Translations under genes and position numbers: made by a program
In this document: positions 18,387 to 27,006 of the stretch, piece by piece
Position numbering within the stretch: the first letter of the stretch is position 1
Layout of the letters: each line of letters opens with the position of its first letter
The notes under the pieces: generated by a model
Seen by the model: the letters and a program-made list of their open reading frames with translations, nothing else
Told to the model about the DNA's origin: nothing
The model's database searches: none
Assembly (NCBI GenBank): GCA_021799255.1
Contig: JAJZAV010000004.1
Coordinates: 1-40,130, forward strand
Reading direction: 5' to 3'
DNA length: 40,130 bases
Origin: Bacillota bacterium
Lineage (GTDB): Bacteria > Bacillota > Bacilli > Alicyclobacillales > Alicyclobacillaceae

Positions 18387-21278
18387 TTACTGAACGACTT
18401 GTGGTGCGAAGTTTCCGTTCCAGGGCATCTCACTCGCGATGGCTACGACGGCGTAAAGGCGTCCGGATGGGCTTCGTACGAATCCAGCGATGGAGTGCAC
18501 CTGTGGAGCAACGGTGTTCCAAAGGCGGGCCTTGAGAGCCGAAGCCAGCGAAGCGGCCCGCGAATCGTGCGACGCTTGGACAAGCAGGGATGCGACGTTG
18601 TTTGGAGTTGCATAGTTTTCCCAGCCGAGAGCGAGCGGATCCGAGAGGAACGCATTGCTCCCGAGTTTATGGAGTACGGTGCGGAAACCACCATTACCCA
18701 ACGCCCGATAGAGCTGCCCGGCGAGTTGGGACGACGCCGAATTCAACATATCGGGGACGACGCTCGAGATGGACGGGCCGTATATCCGTGCCACCACGCG
18801 CTTGGTTGAGCTTCCATTGTTGACGCCCGGTTCGGCCTGGCCGATGGACGAGATCTGTCGCACTTCGTTTTGTACCGAAACGCCGGCTTGTCTCAGCGCG
18901 TCGCGAAACACGGTGGCTGAGACCTCCGGCGCGTTGGGAGGCGCAACCTGCAAGCTTTGGCCACCGCCAGGCTGCACGCTACCCGTAAGAACGTACGCGC
19001 GCCGTCGTAAATCAAAGGAGACGTTCACCGCCGTAGGAGCTTGTGCGTCCACCGTGACCTGATTCACAACGCGTATGGGCGCATCCGCTGGCGATACGGT
19101 GACAGTCGGGGACGCGTTAACAGCCGTGCCGTGAGGCCCCGCTGTCACGTGCAGCGTCACAAGGCTTGCGCTACCCGTCAGAGGGGCTTCAGGCGGTGCA
19201 AAGGCTTGCCCTATGTCCTCCAGCGCGATGTCCTGCGGGTACGGAAGCCATCCGCCGGCGTACACGTACTCAATGGGCCCGTTGATCCGGCGAATATGCT
19301 CGGCCGCGACTTGGTTCGCGAGCGATTGCACGTTCGCCGTCGTGAGATCCGGATACTCATTGCCCGTGAGCACAAGCGGGCCGTTCAGCGTTCCGTTTTG
19401 GACGTCTCCCACGGACTGCACCGTGACGTTGCCGAAGCTCTTGGCGCCGTCGAGCGCCGCATCCGCCACCGCGAGCCGCGGCAGCAGCCCCAGATTCAAC
19501 AACGTGTTGCCGTGCAGGTTCCATACGACTTTACCCGTGGAGGCGTCGGTTACCGAGACTCCGACGATTCCGTCCGCGTCGAGAACGCTTTTGAGCTTTG
19601 GCGACAAAAACGAAAGACTCGCCGGCAGCGAGGGGACGGGCGGCGGGTTCTGCGCGGCGGCGATGATGGCTGCGTCCGAAACCCCAGCCTTTCCTGCCGT
19701 GCCTGTACCCGGGTATTTCGCGACGTCATCCAACATCTGATCCAAGGCGGACCCAACCAAGTCCATGCGCACGGTCGGTGGGCCGTCGTCCAGAATGGCG
19801 AACGCGATGAGATGCCCGTTTGCCGTTTTTATATAGCCGGCGTAATTCCACTGGTTCGAGAGGTTTCCGGTTTTGACATACGCGACGGAACCTTGCGGCA
19901 GGGCATACGGATGGCCGACGAGAAACCCGGCGTTTGGGCTGTTCAGTTGCATGAGCGAGTGCAGATACGTGGGGAACCACGGTCTGGTTGACGCGTAACG
20001 CAGGACTTGTACAACTTGGCTGGAGCTCATCTCGTCGAGTTCAGACAGCCCGGATCCGTCCACGGGCCGTAGGCCGTCGGGATTCACGCCTGCCTTCGCG
20101 AGAAAGGCCGACATCACTTTCGCCGATGCACCAATCGATCCGCTCGTTCCCCCGGATATTCCGCCGCCTTGCGCCGAGTTTGCGATTCCAGCCAGCGAGC
20201 GGTCTTGCGCGGGGACCCCGAGCATCCGATACAAGTTTTCGGCCATCTGGTTCACGGAGAACTGATTCTGCAATATAAGGCTCTTTTTGAGTGGTTCGGA
20301 CGAATAGCTCGCGATGGTGGAGGTTTTAGACGGGAGCGCCCCCGTCGTTGCGGCTTCCTGAAACTTGACGCCGTCTCTTTCTAGCAGGCTCTGAAACAGC
20401 GTAGCCGCGTACAGCGCGGGGCTCCCGATGGATAGGAACTGCTCCGTGTAGGCCCCCTGTGGCATGTGGCCGGTGAGAACGATGTTGTTGGTTCCCAACT
20501 CGCGTACGACAGCAAGGGTGTTGGGCTCGCCACGCGGGACGCTCACAGCGTGGTTCACGACGTGAAAATAGCTCGGGACTCCCGCGGCGCTGTTAAAGAT
20601 GAGTTCCGTCACGGGCGGGGTGCCCGGCGGCGCGCCGGAGACCGCGACCTCGATTTCGGATCTCTCGGCCATGAGGGCCGACGTGCCCGCTCCGTAGTCC
20701 GCGACCGAGTCGCCGAGCGTCCACCCAATTCCGTAGATGGGTGGGGCGTACAGCGTCGACACGCCTACGACTCGACTAGCCTCTTTCACCCGCGAGGCGA
20801 CTTTTGCGGCCAGGGCTTCCAGCGTCGATGTCTTGTTGGCTTCGAGGAGCGGATCGCCACCTCCGACCAGATAGATGGGGCCTGCCCCGTTCGCGGTGCT
20901 CTTGGGCGGGTTGACGGTCGGCACGGTCACTCGGGTAACGTAGCGAAAGTTAGGCCCGAGGTTTTCCAACGCTGCAGCAGAGGTAATCAGTTTGGTCACC
21001 GAGGCGGGCGGCTGTCGCCAGTTTGGATGAATCGATCCCAAGACTTGGTGACTCGTCAAGTCGAATGCGTAGGCCGATACGCTGGCGCCCGTAAGCGATG
21101 TATTGGAGTTCAGGATGGACATCCAACTGGTCTGAAGCACAGTGTCGACGTTGATCATCGGCGTCGGGCCTTTCGTTCCGGCGAGTGCACTCAGTGCAGT
21201 TGGACCGCCTGCAAGAAGGGGGGCGATGAGCGAAAAACTAATGCCAATGCGAACTAGGCGAACGGCAAGGGGCTGCAT
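18387..21278 (-). CDS. dacB: D-alanyl-D-alanine carboxypeptidase/endopeptidase (peptidase S13, PBP4 type) with a second, degenerate S13-like half
   Basis: Signal peptide; PPASVTKLITSAAALENLGPNFRYVTRV (SxxK), PVDGSGLSELDEMSSSQVVQVL, AYVKTGNLSNQWNYAGYI (KTG). Residues after about 560 resemble a second copy of the same fold. Confidence 0.85.
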   Translation of the reverse strand: MQPLAVRLVRIGISFSLIAPLLAGGPTALSALAGTKGPTPMINVDTVLQTSWMSILNSNTSLTGASVSAYAFDLTSHQVLGSIHPNWRQPPASVTKLITSAAALENLGPNFRYVTRVTVPTVNPPKSTANGAGPIYLVGGGDPLLEANKTSTLEALAAKVASRVKEASRVVGVSTLYAPPIYGIGWTLGDSVADYGAGTSALMAERSEIEVAVSGAPPGTPPVTELIFNSAAGVPSYFHVVNHAVSVPRGEPNTLAVVRELGTNNIVLTGHMPQGAYTEQFLSIGSPALYAATLFQSLLERDGVKFQEAATTGALPSKTSTIASYSSEPLKKSLILQNQFSVNQMAENLYRMLGVPAQDRSLAGIANSAQGGGISGGTSGSIGASAKVMSAFLAKAGVNPDGLRPVDGSGLSELDEMSSSQVVQVLRYASTRPWFPTYLHSLMQLNSPNAGFLVGHPYALPQGSVAYVKTGNLSNQWNYAGYIKTANGHLIAFAILDDGPPTVRMDLVGSALDQMLDDVAKYPGTGTAGKAGVSDAAIIAAAQNPPPVPSLPASLSFLSPKLKSVLDADGIVGVSVTDASTGKVVWNLHGNTLLNLGLLPRLAVADAALDGAKSFGNVTVQSVGDVQNGTLNGPLVLTGNEYPDLTTANVQSLANQVAAEHIRRINGPIEYVYAGGWLPYPQDIALEDIGQAFAPPEAPLTGSASLVTLHVTAGPHGTAVNASPTVTVSPADAPIRVVNQVTVDAQAPTAVNVSFDLRRRAYVLTGSVQPGGGQSLQVAPPNAPEVSATVFRDALRQAGVSVQNEVRQISSIGQAEPGVNNGSSTKRVVARIYGPSISSVVPDMLNSASSQLAGQLYRALGNGGFRTVLHKLGSNAFLSDPLALGWENYATPNNVASLLVQASHDSRAASLASALKARLWNTVAPQVHSIAGFVRSPSGRLYAVVAIASEMPWNGNFAPQVVQ

Positions 21279-21323
21279 GAGACTTCACTCCTGATGATGG
21301 GGCAGAGAATATTGATAGCGTAC

Positions 21324-21352
21324 ATTGTGGGCGAATCGGACACCATCGTCAA
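21324..21352 (-). promoter_or_regulatory. Putative sigma-A promoter of the S13 peptidase gene
   Basis: Minus strand TTGACG (21352-21347), 17-nt spacer, CACAAT (21329-21324). Confidence 0.45.
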
Positions 21353-21354
21353 CC

Positions 21355-21376
21355 CACGATGCCTTTGTGCATCGTG
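21355..21376. promoter_or_regulatory. Perfect 8-bp dyad in the divergent dacB/ppk intergenic region
   Basis: CACGATGC-CTTTGT-GCATCGTG, just upstream of a plus-strand TATAAT (21390-21395) and adjacent to the minus-strand -35. Confidence 0.5.
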
Positions 21377-21504
21377 CGGGCTCCTAGCTTATAATTGGGA
21401 CAAAGCTGCGGATTTTCGTTTGGCCTGTAGCATGTACTCCATCCTATCTGGCGCAGCAGGGCTCAAGGCGAGCCTGAGTTTCGGGAAAAAACGGAGATAT
21501 GCCT

Positions 21505-23622
21505 ATGAAGAGATTGGATTATAAGTCGTACTACATCAATCGAGAGTTGAGTTGGCTCGCCTTTAACGAACGGGTGCTCGCAGAGGCAGCCGACGTTACC
21601 AATCCTTTATTCGAACGCCTGAATTTTATGGCCATTACGGCGTCAAACCTGGACGAATTCTTTATGGTCCGCGTCGCCGGGCTCAAAGACCAGCAGAAGC
21701 TCGTGTACACTCGTCCCGACAACAAGACGCGCATGTCCCCCGCCCAGCAACTTTTCGAGATCTCGAAGAGGGTGCACGAGGACGTCGTCCGAGCATACCA
21801 GATCTTAAACAAGTCCATTTTCCCAGCGCTCGTGAAGAACGGGATTGTCTTCCTATCGCCGTCCGAAATGTCGTCCGAATATAGGGAATTCGTTAGCGAC
21901 TATTATCGGCATCACATTTTCCCTGTGCTGACCCCCTTGGCGATTGATGCCAGCCACCCGTTTCCGATGTTGGCGAACCGCAGCCTGAACCTCGCCGTTC
22001 TGCTTGAACCGGACGAAGACGATGATCAAGAAATTCTCTTCGCGGTGGTACAGGTTCCGTCCGTGTTGCCGCGGTTCATAGAACTGCCGCGGGTTGACGG
22101 CAAAGTGGCCTACGTGTTGCTTGAAGACGTGATCCGCGAATATTTAGAGATGCTGTTTCCCGGAAACCGGGTGTTGGAGGCGGCTCCGTTTCGAATTACC
22201 CGCAACGCCGACATTACGGTGGACGAGGAGAGCGCGGAAGATCTTCTCGAGGAAATTGAGAAGGAACTTAAGAAACGAAAGCGTGGGGCGGCGGTCCGCC
22301 TTGAAGTGGCCGACACGATGAGCGGAACCCTCGTCGAGACATTGCGGGAATGGGTGGAATTACCGGAAGATGACGTGTATTGCATCAATGGCCCTCTAGA
22401 TCTTACGTTTTTCGCGCGGTTTTATCAGCATCACGACAAGCCCGGGCTGCGTTATCCCCCCATCATTTCGCAGTCTCCGCAGGATCTCATCGGTGAGAAC
22501 AGCATCTTTGACGCGATTGCCCGCAAGGATGTCATGGTCCATCACCCCTACGAGTCGTTCGATCCGGTGGTTCACTTCATCAACCAGTCCGCAGACGACG
22601 CAAACGTTCTGGCCATCAAACAGACCTTGTATCGGGTGAGCGGAAACTCTCCTGTCGTCGGCGCCTTAGCGCGAGCCGCCGAAAACGGCAAGCAAGTTAC
22701 CGTGCTCTTGGAACTGAAGGCTCGTTTCGACGAGGAGAACAACATCGTTTGGGCGAAGAAACTTGAGGAAGCAGGCTGTCACGTCATCTACGGTTTGGTG
22801 GGACTCAAGACCCACAGCAAGATCACCTTGGTGGTGCGCAAAGAGGGAGCCGAACTGCGGCGGTACGTACACCTGAGCACCGGAAATTACAACGATACGA
22901 CGGCAAAGGTGTACACGGATCTGGGGATGTTCACGGCCCGGGAGGATTTTGGCTACGACGCGTCCGCATTCTTCAACCACTTGACTGGGTTTTCGACGAC
23001 GCCCACGTGGCGCAAGATTCGCACGGCTCCGAAGGGGCTCAAAGACACCTTTCTCGCACTCATCCAGAATGAGATAGACAAGAGTAGCCAGGAGAATCCC
23101 GGGCGGATCATCGCGAAATTTAACTCGCTGACGGACAAAGACATGATTATGGCCCTGTACCGAGCATCGCGCGCCGGAGTCCAAATTGATCTCATCATTC
23201 GCGGCATTTGCTGCTTGCGTCCGGGCATACCAGGGGTTAGTGAGAACATCCGGGTATCGAGCATTGTTGGACGGTTCCTGGAACACAGTCGCGTCTTCTA
23301 CTTTGGCAACGGCGGGGAGGAACTCCTGTTCCTTTCCTCGGCCGATTGGATGACTCGCAACATGGTCAACCGGGTTGAACTGCTGTTCCCGGTGGAACAG
23401 GCCAACCTAAAGGAGAGACTCAAACATATCCTGGAGGTCCACCTTCGGGACAACGTGAATCGCTATCTGCTCTATTCCAATGGAAAGTACCGAAAGGTCC
23501 GCCGCACAGACGGCGAACCTCAGGTATCGAGTCAGGCGTTCTTTTACAAAGAAGCTCAGAGGCACGCGGCGGTGGAGGAAGATGCTCACAGTCAGATCAC
23601 GCCTATCACGACGCCCCGCTAA
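21505..23622 (+). CDS. ppk1: Polyphosphate kinase 1
   Basis: YYINRELSWLAFNERVLAEA, SNLDEFFMVRVAGLKDQ, ALARAAENGKQVTVLLELKARFDEENNI, YGLVGLKTHSKITLVVR, HLSTGNYNDTTAKVYTDLGMFT. ATG 21505 has better SD spacing (GGAG) than 21499. Confidence 0.96.
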   Translation: MKRLDYKSYYINRELSWLAFNERVLAEAADVTNPLFERLNFMAITASNLDEFFMVRVAGLKDQQKLVYTRPDNKTRMSPAQQLFEISKRVHEDVVRAYQILNKSIFPALVKNGIVFLSPSEMSSEYREFVSDYYRHHIFPVLTPLAIDASHPFPMLANRSLNLAVLLEPDEDDDQEILFAVVQVPSVLPRFIELPRVDGKVAYVLLEDVIREYLEMLFPGNRVLEAAPFRITRNADITVDEESAEDLLEEIEKELKKRKRGAAVRLEVADTMSGTLVETLREWVELPEDDVYCINGPLDLTFFARFYQHHDKPGLRYPPIISQSPQDLIGENSIFDAIARKDVMVHHPYESFDPVVHFINQSADDANVLAIKQTLYRVSGNSPVVGALARAAENGKQVTVLLELKARFDEENNIVWAKKLEEAGCHVIYGLVGLKTHSKITLVVRKEGAELRRYVHLSTGNYNDTTAKVYTDLGMFTAREDFGYDASAFFNHLTGFSTTPTWRKIRTAPKGLKDTFLALIQNEIDKSSQENPGRIIAKFNSLTDKDMIMALYRASRAGVQIDLIIRGICCLRPGIPGVSENIRVSSIVGRFLEHSRVFYFGNGGEELLFLSSADWMTRNMVNRVELLFPVEQANLKERLKHILEVHLRDNVNRYLLYSNGKYRKVRRTDGEPQVSSQAFFYKEAQRHAAVEEDAHSQITPITTPR

Positions 23623-24908
23623 ACAAGAGCCCCTTGGCGCTGCAACTCTTTTCTCACGTACTCCAGTTTGACCGTCTTCATTAAGGCATAGTGGGCCGCG
23701 GCCACACCCGCCGCGTGCCCCGTCGCAAACGCCGTCCCCATGACGCGGGCGGACGCGAAGGCGATTGGATCGCATGAAATGATGCGGCCCGCGCACCAGA
23801 GGTTCTGGAAGCCGAGAACTGATAAGGTGCGCAAGGGAATGTCGTAAAAGGACAGGTCCTTAATGTGATAATACTCGGCGGGTTTGCCCGCCTTGTGAAA
23901 CTCGGCTGGCCATCCTCCGCGTGCGACAGCGTCCTGGTGGCGGACCCCATTGATCACATCCTCGCCGGACAACGTGTGCTGGCCGACAACGTGCCGTGTT
24001 TCACGCACTCCAATCGACGGGCCCGTCTGCACGAGAAACGCGTTTTCGAATCCAGGGATCCGCCTTCTGAACACGTCAAGGTAAGACCAAGCTTGGTGCC
24101 TTGCGGTAATCTCAGCCTGGGTCAGGCTGACGGAATCCAACCCATTGAGCGGTTCGTCGGCAAACATTGCCAAGATGTCTCCCGAGATGGGCAAGCGAAG
24201 CAGAATTCCCTTTTCCTTCGTCAGGGACGAGCTGCCTTGTTGCTTCGCCTCGAATATCGCCTCTGTGAACACGGCGCGGTTCAACTCTACGTCCTTCGGA
24301 ACTCCGCCAATGCGCATGACCATGGTCCCCGCTTGCACGTTTCCTTCTCCGTCGCCAAAGCGGACCCGCCCTCCGGCCAACGTGGTGAGATCCGCCTCGC
24401 CGCTCGTATCGACGAAGGCTTCGGCCTCTATGACAATCCGCCCATGGTGATCCACGCATTCTATGGCCTCTACTTCCCCGTTCTCGACGAAGGCGTCAAT
24501 GACCTTGCAGTGTAAGCGCGGCGAGACGCCGCCCTGCAACACGACCCTGTCGAGCGCGTACTTCGTCGCCTCCGGGTCCAGCGGGATAATCACGTTCCCT
24601 GTGCCCGGATTGCGCACGGGACCGAAGTATACGCCAAGCCTGTCGAGTTCCTCCAGCACCTTGGCCCCTACTCCGCCTACCACCTGGAGGATGGGGTCCT
24701 GTTGCGCGAAAAAACCACAAAACGTGAGCACGGAGCGATGCGTAGCCGCGCCCCCAAAATACGGATTCTCATCAACGAGCAGCGTCCGGCATCCCACCTG
24801 GGCTGCCCCCACTGCAGCGGCAACCCCTGCGGCGCCGCCTCCTACAACGACAACGTCAAATCGCTGCCTACGCTCATCCAATGGGTCAGCCCCCAAGCTT
24901 GATGACAC
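23619..24908 (-). CDS. FAD-dependent oxidoreductase (FAD_oxidored type)
   Basis: VVVVGGGAAGVAAAVGAAQVGCRTLLVDENPYFGGAATHRS; FVDTSGEADLTTLAG; C-terminal NLWCAGRIISCDPIAFASARVMGTAFATGHAAGVAAA. Confidence 0.88.
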   Translation of the reverse strand: MSSSLGADPLDERRQRFDVVVVGGGAAGVAAAVGAAQVGCRTLLVDENPYFGGAATHRSVLTFCGFFAQQDPILQVVGGVGAKVLEELDRLGVYFGPVRNPGTGNVIIPLDPEATKYALDRVVLQGGVSPRLHCKVIDAFVENGEVEAIECVDHHGRIVIEAEAFVDTSGEADLTTLAGGRVRFGDGEGNVQAGTMVMRIGGVPKDVELNRAVFTEAIFEAKQQGSSSLTKEKGILLRLPISGDILAMFADEPLNGLDSVSLTQAEITARHQAWSYLDVFRRRIPGFENAFLVQTGPSIGVRETRHVVGQHTLSGEDVINGVRHQDAVARGGWPAEFHKAGKPAEYYHIKDLSFYDIPLRTLSVLGFQNLWCAGRIISCDPIAFASARVMGTAFATGHAAGVAAAHYALMKTVKLEYVRKELQRQGALV

Positions 24909-25008
24909 TCTAGAATGTCGACGAGTCCATCACGTCGGTCGCCAGCCTATGTACACTTCATAATTATGATCTGGTGCTAACACTATACCACAAAAATAGC
25001 GGTGATAA

Positions 25009-25063
25009 AGTGCCTAATGCCTGCGACGATGACGGCATTATGATTATCTCTCGTCGGGGCACT
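25009..25063. promoter_or_regulatory. Compact nested/crossing inverted repeats upstream of the NHEJ polymerase (operator or RNA pseudoknot)
   Basis: AGTGCC(25009-25014)/GGCACT(25058-25063); TAATGCC(25015-25021)/GGCATTA(25034-25040); CGACGA(25024-25029)/TCGTCG(25051-25056). Confidence 0.4.
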
Positions 25064-25126
25064 CTATCCTAGAAGGAAGCCTATTCCTAAAGAAAAGCCG
25101 TGTCAATTTTAGAGGGGATTGGTTTC

Positions 25127-26038
25127 ATGCAGGCGATGCTGGCGACGGTGGAAGGCAAGCAAGTGAGGATTACCCATCCCGATAAGATGATGTGGCCGAA
25201 GTACGGGGTCACGAAGGCACATTACCTTGAGTATCTAGTAAAGATAGCCCCGTATCTCCTGCCCGCCTTGAAGCGGCGCATGTTGATGACGTGGTGCTAC
25301 CCACACGGAGCGGAAGAGGACGGATTTGCGCGCAGGTCGAGACCGTCGTCGGCTCCGGATTGGTTGGCGGGGATTCGGACGGGGGACTCCGTTCGAATGG
25401 TGGCCAACGACACGGCGACGCTGGTTTGGATGGGGAACCAGAGCTCGCTCGAGTTCCACGTTGAAGCAAATCTCGTTGGAACCTATTACCCCACGTACCT
25501 CGCCATGGACTTAGATCCCAGCCTCCCGGAAGCGTTTGACGACGTCGCGGAGATTGCTCTGCAATTGCGAGAGGTTCTGCGAGGACTCGGCCTCTTGTCC
25601 ATTCCAAAGACTTCGGGGAAAACCGGGTTGCATGTGTTCGTGCCCATCGTTGCCCGATACACTTATGAAGAAACCCGCGAGGTCAGTAAATTCATAGCGC
25701 GCTACATGGAGGAGCGCATGCCACTTCGAGTAACGCTTGAACGGCTGGTGGAGCGCCGCACAACGAAAGTGTACTTCGACTACTTACAGTTGTGGCGCGG
25801 GAAGACGATGGCGGCCGCATACTCGCCGCGCGCTGGTGCGGCACCAACGGTGTCAACCCCCCTCTCTTGGACGGAGATTGAGGAAGGCGTGCACCCGAGC
25901 GACTTCACCATTTTGAGCGTCCCGAGGCGAATTGAGTCCGTGGGGGATCTGTTTTTATCCGTCGTGAACCCAAGGGACACCGAAGCCCACTCGCTTGATG
26001 AAATCCTGATGTTTCTCAAGCATCACCGCCAAGTTTGA
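25127..26038 (+). CDS. ligD: NHEJ DNA polymerase, LigD primase/polymerase-type stand-alone protein
   Basis: ITHPDKMMWPKYGVTKAHYLEYL, YLAMDLDPSLPEAFDDV catalytic Asp motif, PKTSGKTGLHVFVPI, VYFDYLQLWRGKTMAAAYSPR. The track start is 25100; ATG 25127 is an alternative. Confidence 0.9.
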   Translation: MQAMLATVEGKQVRITHPDKMMWPKYGVTKAHYLEYLVKIAPYLLPALKRRMLMTWCYPHGAEEDGFARRSRPSSAPDWLAGIRTGDSVRMVANDTATLVWMGNQSSLEFHVEANLVGTYYPTYLAMDLDPSLPEAFDDVAEIALQLREVLRGLGLLSIPKTSGKTGLHVFVPIVARYTYEETREVSKFIARYMEERMPLRVTLERLVERRTTKVYFDYLQLWRGKTMAAAYSPRAGAAPTVSTPLSWTEIEEGVHPSDFTILSVPRRIESVGDLFLSVVNPRDTEAHSLDEILMFLKHHRQV

Positions 26039-26066
26039 TGCCATCAGGAGAAAAATGACATCCCTT

Positions 26067-26879
26067 TTACGAGGATTTTCTCTTCCCCTTCTTCGACGTC
26101 GGCGCCTTCTGCGACGAGGTCATCTCGAGACTCTTCTGCAGGGTTTGCATGAGATCCACGATGTTGTCTTTGTTCCCCGCGACGACCTTGGCTTCGCCCG
26201 ACTCCTGCGCCTTGTTTGAAATGATGCTGAGGAGAGTCTCGCGACGCTCGTCCCGGTACTTTTCCGGAGTGAAGGGGGTGGACAATTGGCGGACTAGCTG
26301 GGTTGCGACGGCAAGTTCGTTTTCGGCCACGGGCGCATCGGAGTTTGCGAACGGCAATTCTTCCACAGGTCTTACCTCATCGGGCCAGAACAAGGTTTCC
26401 ATGACGAGCATGCCGTTTGAGACGCGCAGACACGCCAACGTCTGCGCGCTGCGCAGGATGGTCTTCGCGATGGCAATTTTGTTGGTTTCCTCCATCGCCC
26501 GGGCGAGCAACCGATACGCACGCACGCTGGCGGACTCCGCGGACACGTAGTAGGTCCTGTCGAAGAAGACCGGATCGATATCCGACAGCTCGACGAAGTC
26601 CACGATGTCAATCGTGTCGGATCGGCGGTGGCTGACCGCTGCCAATTCGTCTTCGGACAAGATCACGAACTGGTTCGGCGCGTATTCGACGCCGCGGACA
26701 ATGTCGGCCGCAGGCACCTCCTCGTGGCACGTCGGGCACACCTTGTGGTACTCAATCGGCGTATTGCAGGCACGATGAAGATACCGGAATTTGACGTCTT
26801 TCGATTCGGTGGCGCTGTGCAAACGTATGGGCACGTTCACGAGACCGAAGCTGATGGACCCTTTCCACACCGTGTGCAT
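26067..26879 (-). CDS. ku: Ku protein (bacterial NHEJ)
   Basis: MHTVWKGSISFGLVNVPIRLHSATESKDVKFRYLH, typical Ku N-terminus; VEYAPNQFVILSEDELAAV. Confidence 0.95.
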   Translation of the reverse strand: MHTVWKGSISFGLVNVPIRLHSATESKDVKFRYLHRACNTPIEYHKVCPTCHEEVPAADIVRGVEYAPNQFVILSEDELAAVSHRRSDTIDIVDFVELSDIDPVFFDRTYYVSAESASVRAYRLLARAMEETNKIAIAKTILRSAQTLACLRVSNGMLVMETLFWPDEVRPVEELPFANSDAPVAENELAVATQLVRQLSTPFTPEKYRDERRETLLSIISNKAQESGEAKVVAGNKDNIVDLMQTLQKSLEMTSSQKAPTSKKGKRKSS

Positions 26880-26982
26880 GGTTTTTCCTCATCTCCTAAG
26901 TATAGGAATTTCTATGACTGAGAAGGCGTCCGCCTTGTGAATTCTGGAAGCGAGACGTCTATAGTGTCGTTCTGAACGCGCG

Positions 26983-27006
26983 TTTCATGCAAACTTTCAT
27001 GCAAAC
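26983..27006. repeat. Perfect 12-bp tandem duplication
   Basis: TTTCATGCAAAC twice in tandem (26983-26994, 26995-27006); the second copy contains the ligase stop codon. Confidence 0.8.

Noticed and set aside
19041-19991. Long antisense ORFs (e.g. 316 aa on + inside the S13 gene, 263 aa at 20466-21257 and at 15214-16005)
   Set aside because: Arginine-rich, low-plausibility translations mirroring real minus-strand genes in GC-rich DNA; no SD or recognisable domains.
25009-25063. GCCTAATGCC ... GGGGC as a twister ribozyme
   Set aside because: The 5' P1-UAAYGC flavour is present but the conserved twister interior (e.g. GUCCCAAGCCCGG-AUAAA) is absent.
26899-26996. LexA/SOS box or sigma-G promoter upstream of ku
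   Set aside because: Only partial half-sites (e.g. GTTC-AG-AACG) with wrong arrangement/spacing; no convincing sigma-G -35/-10 pair.
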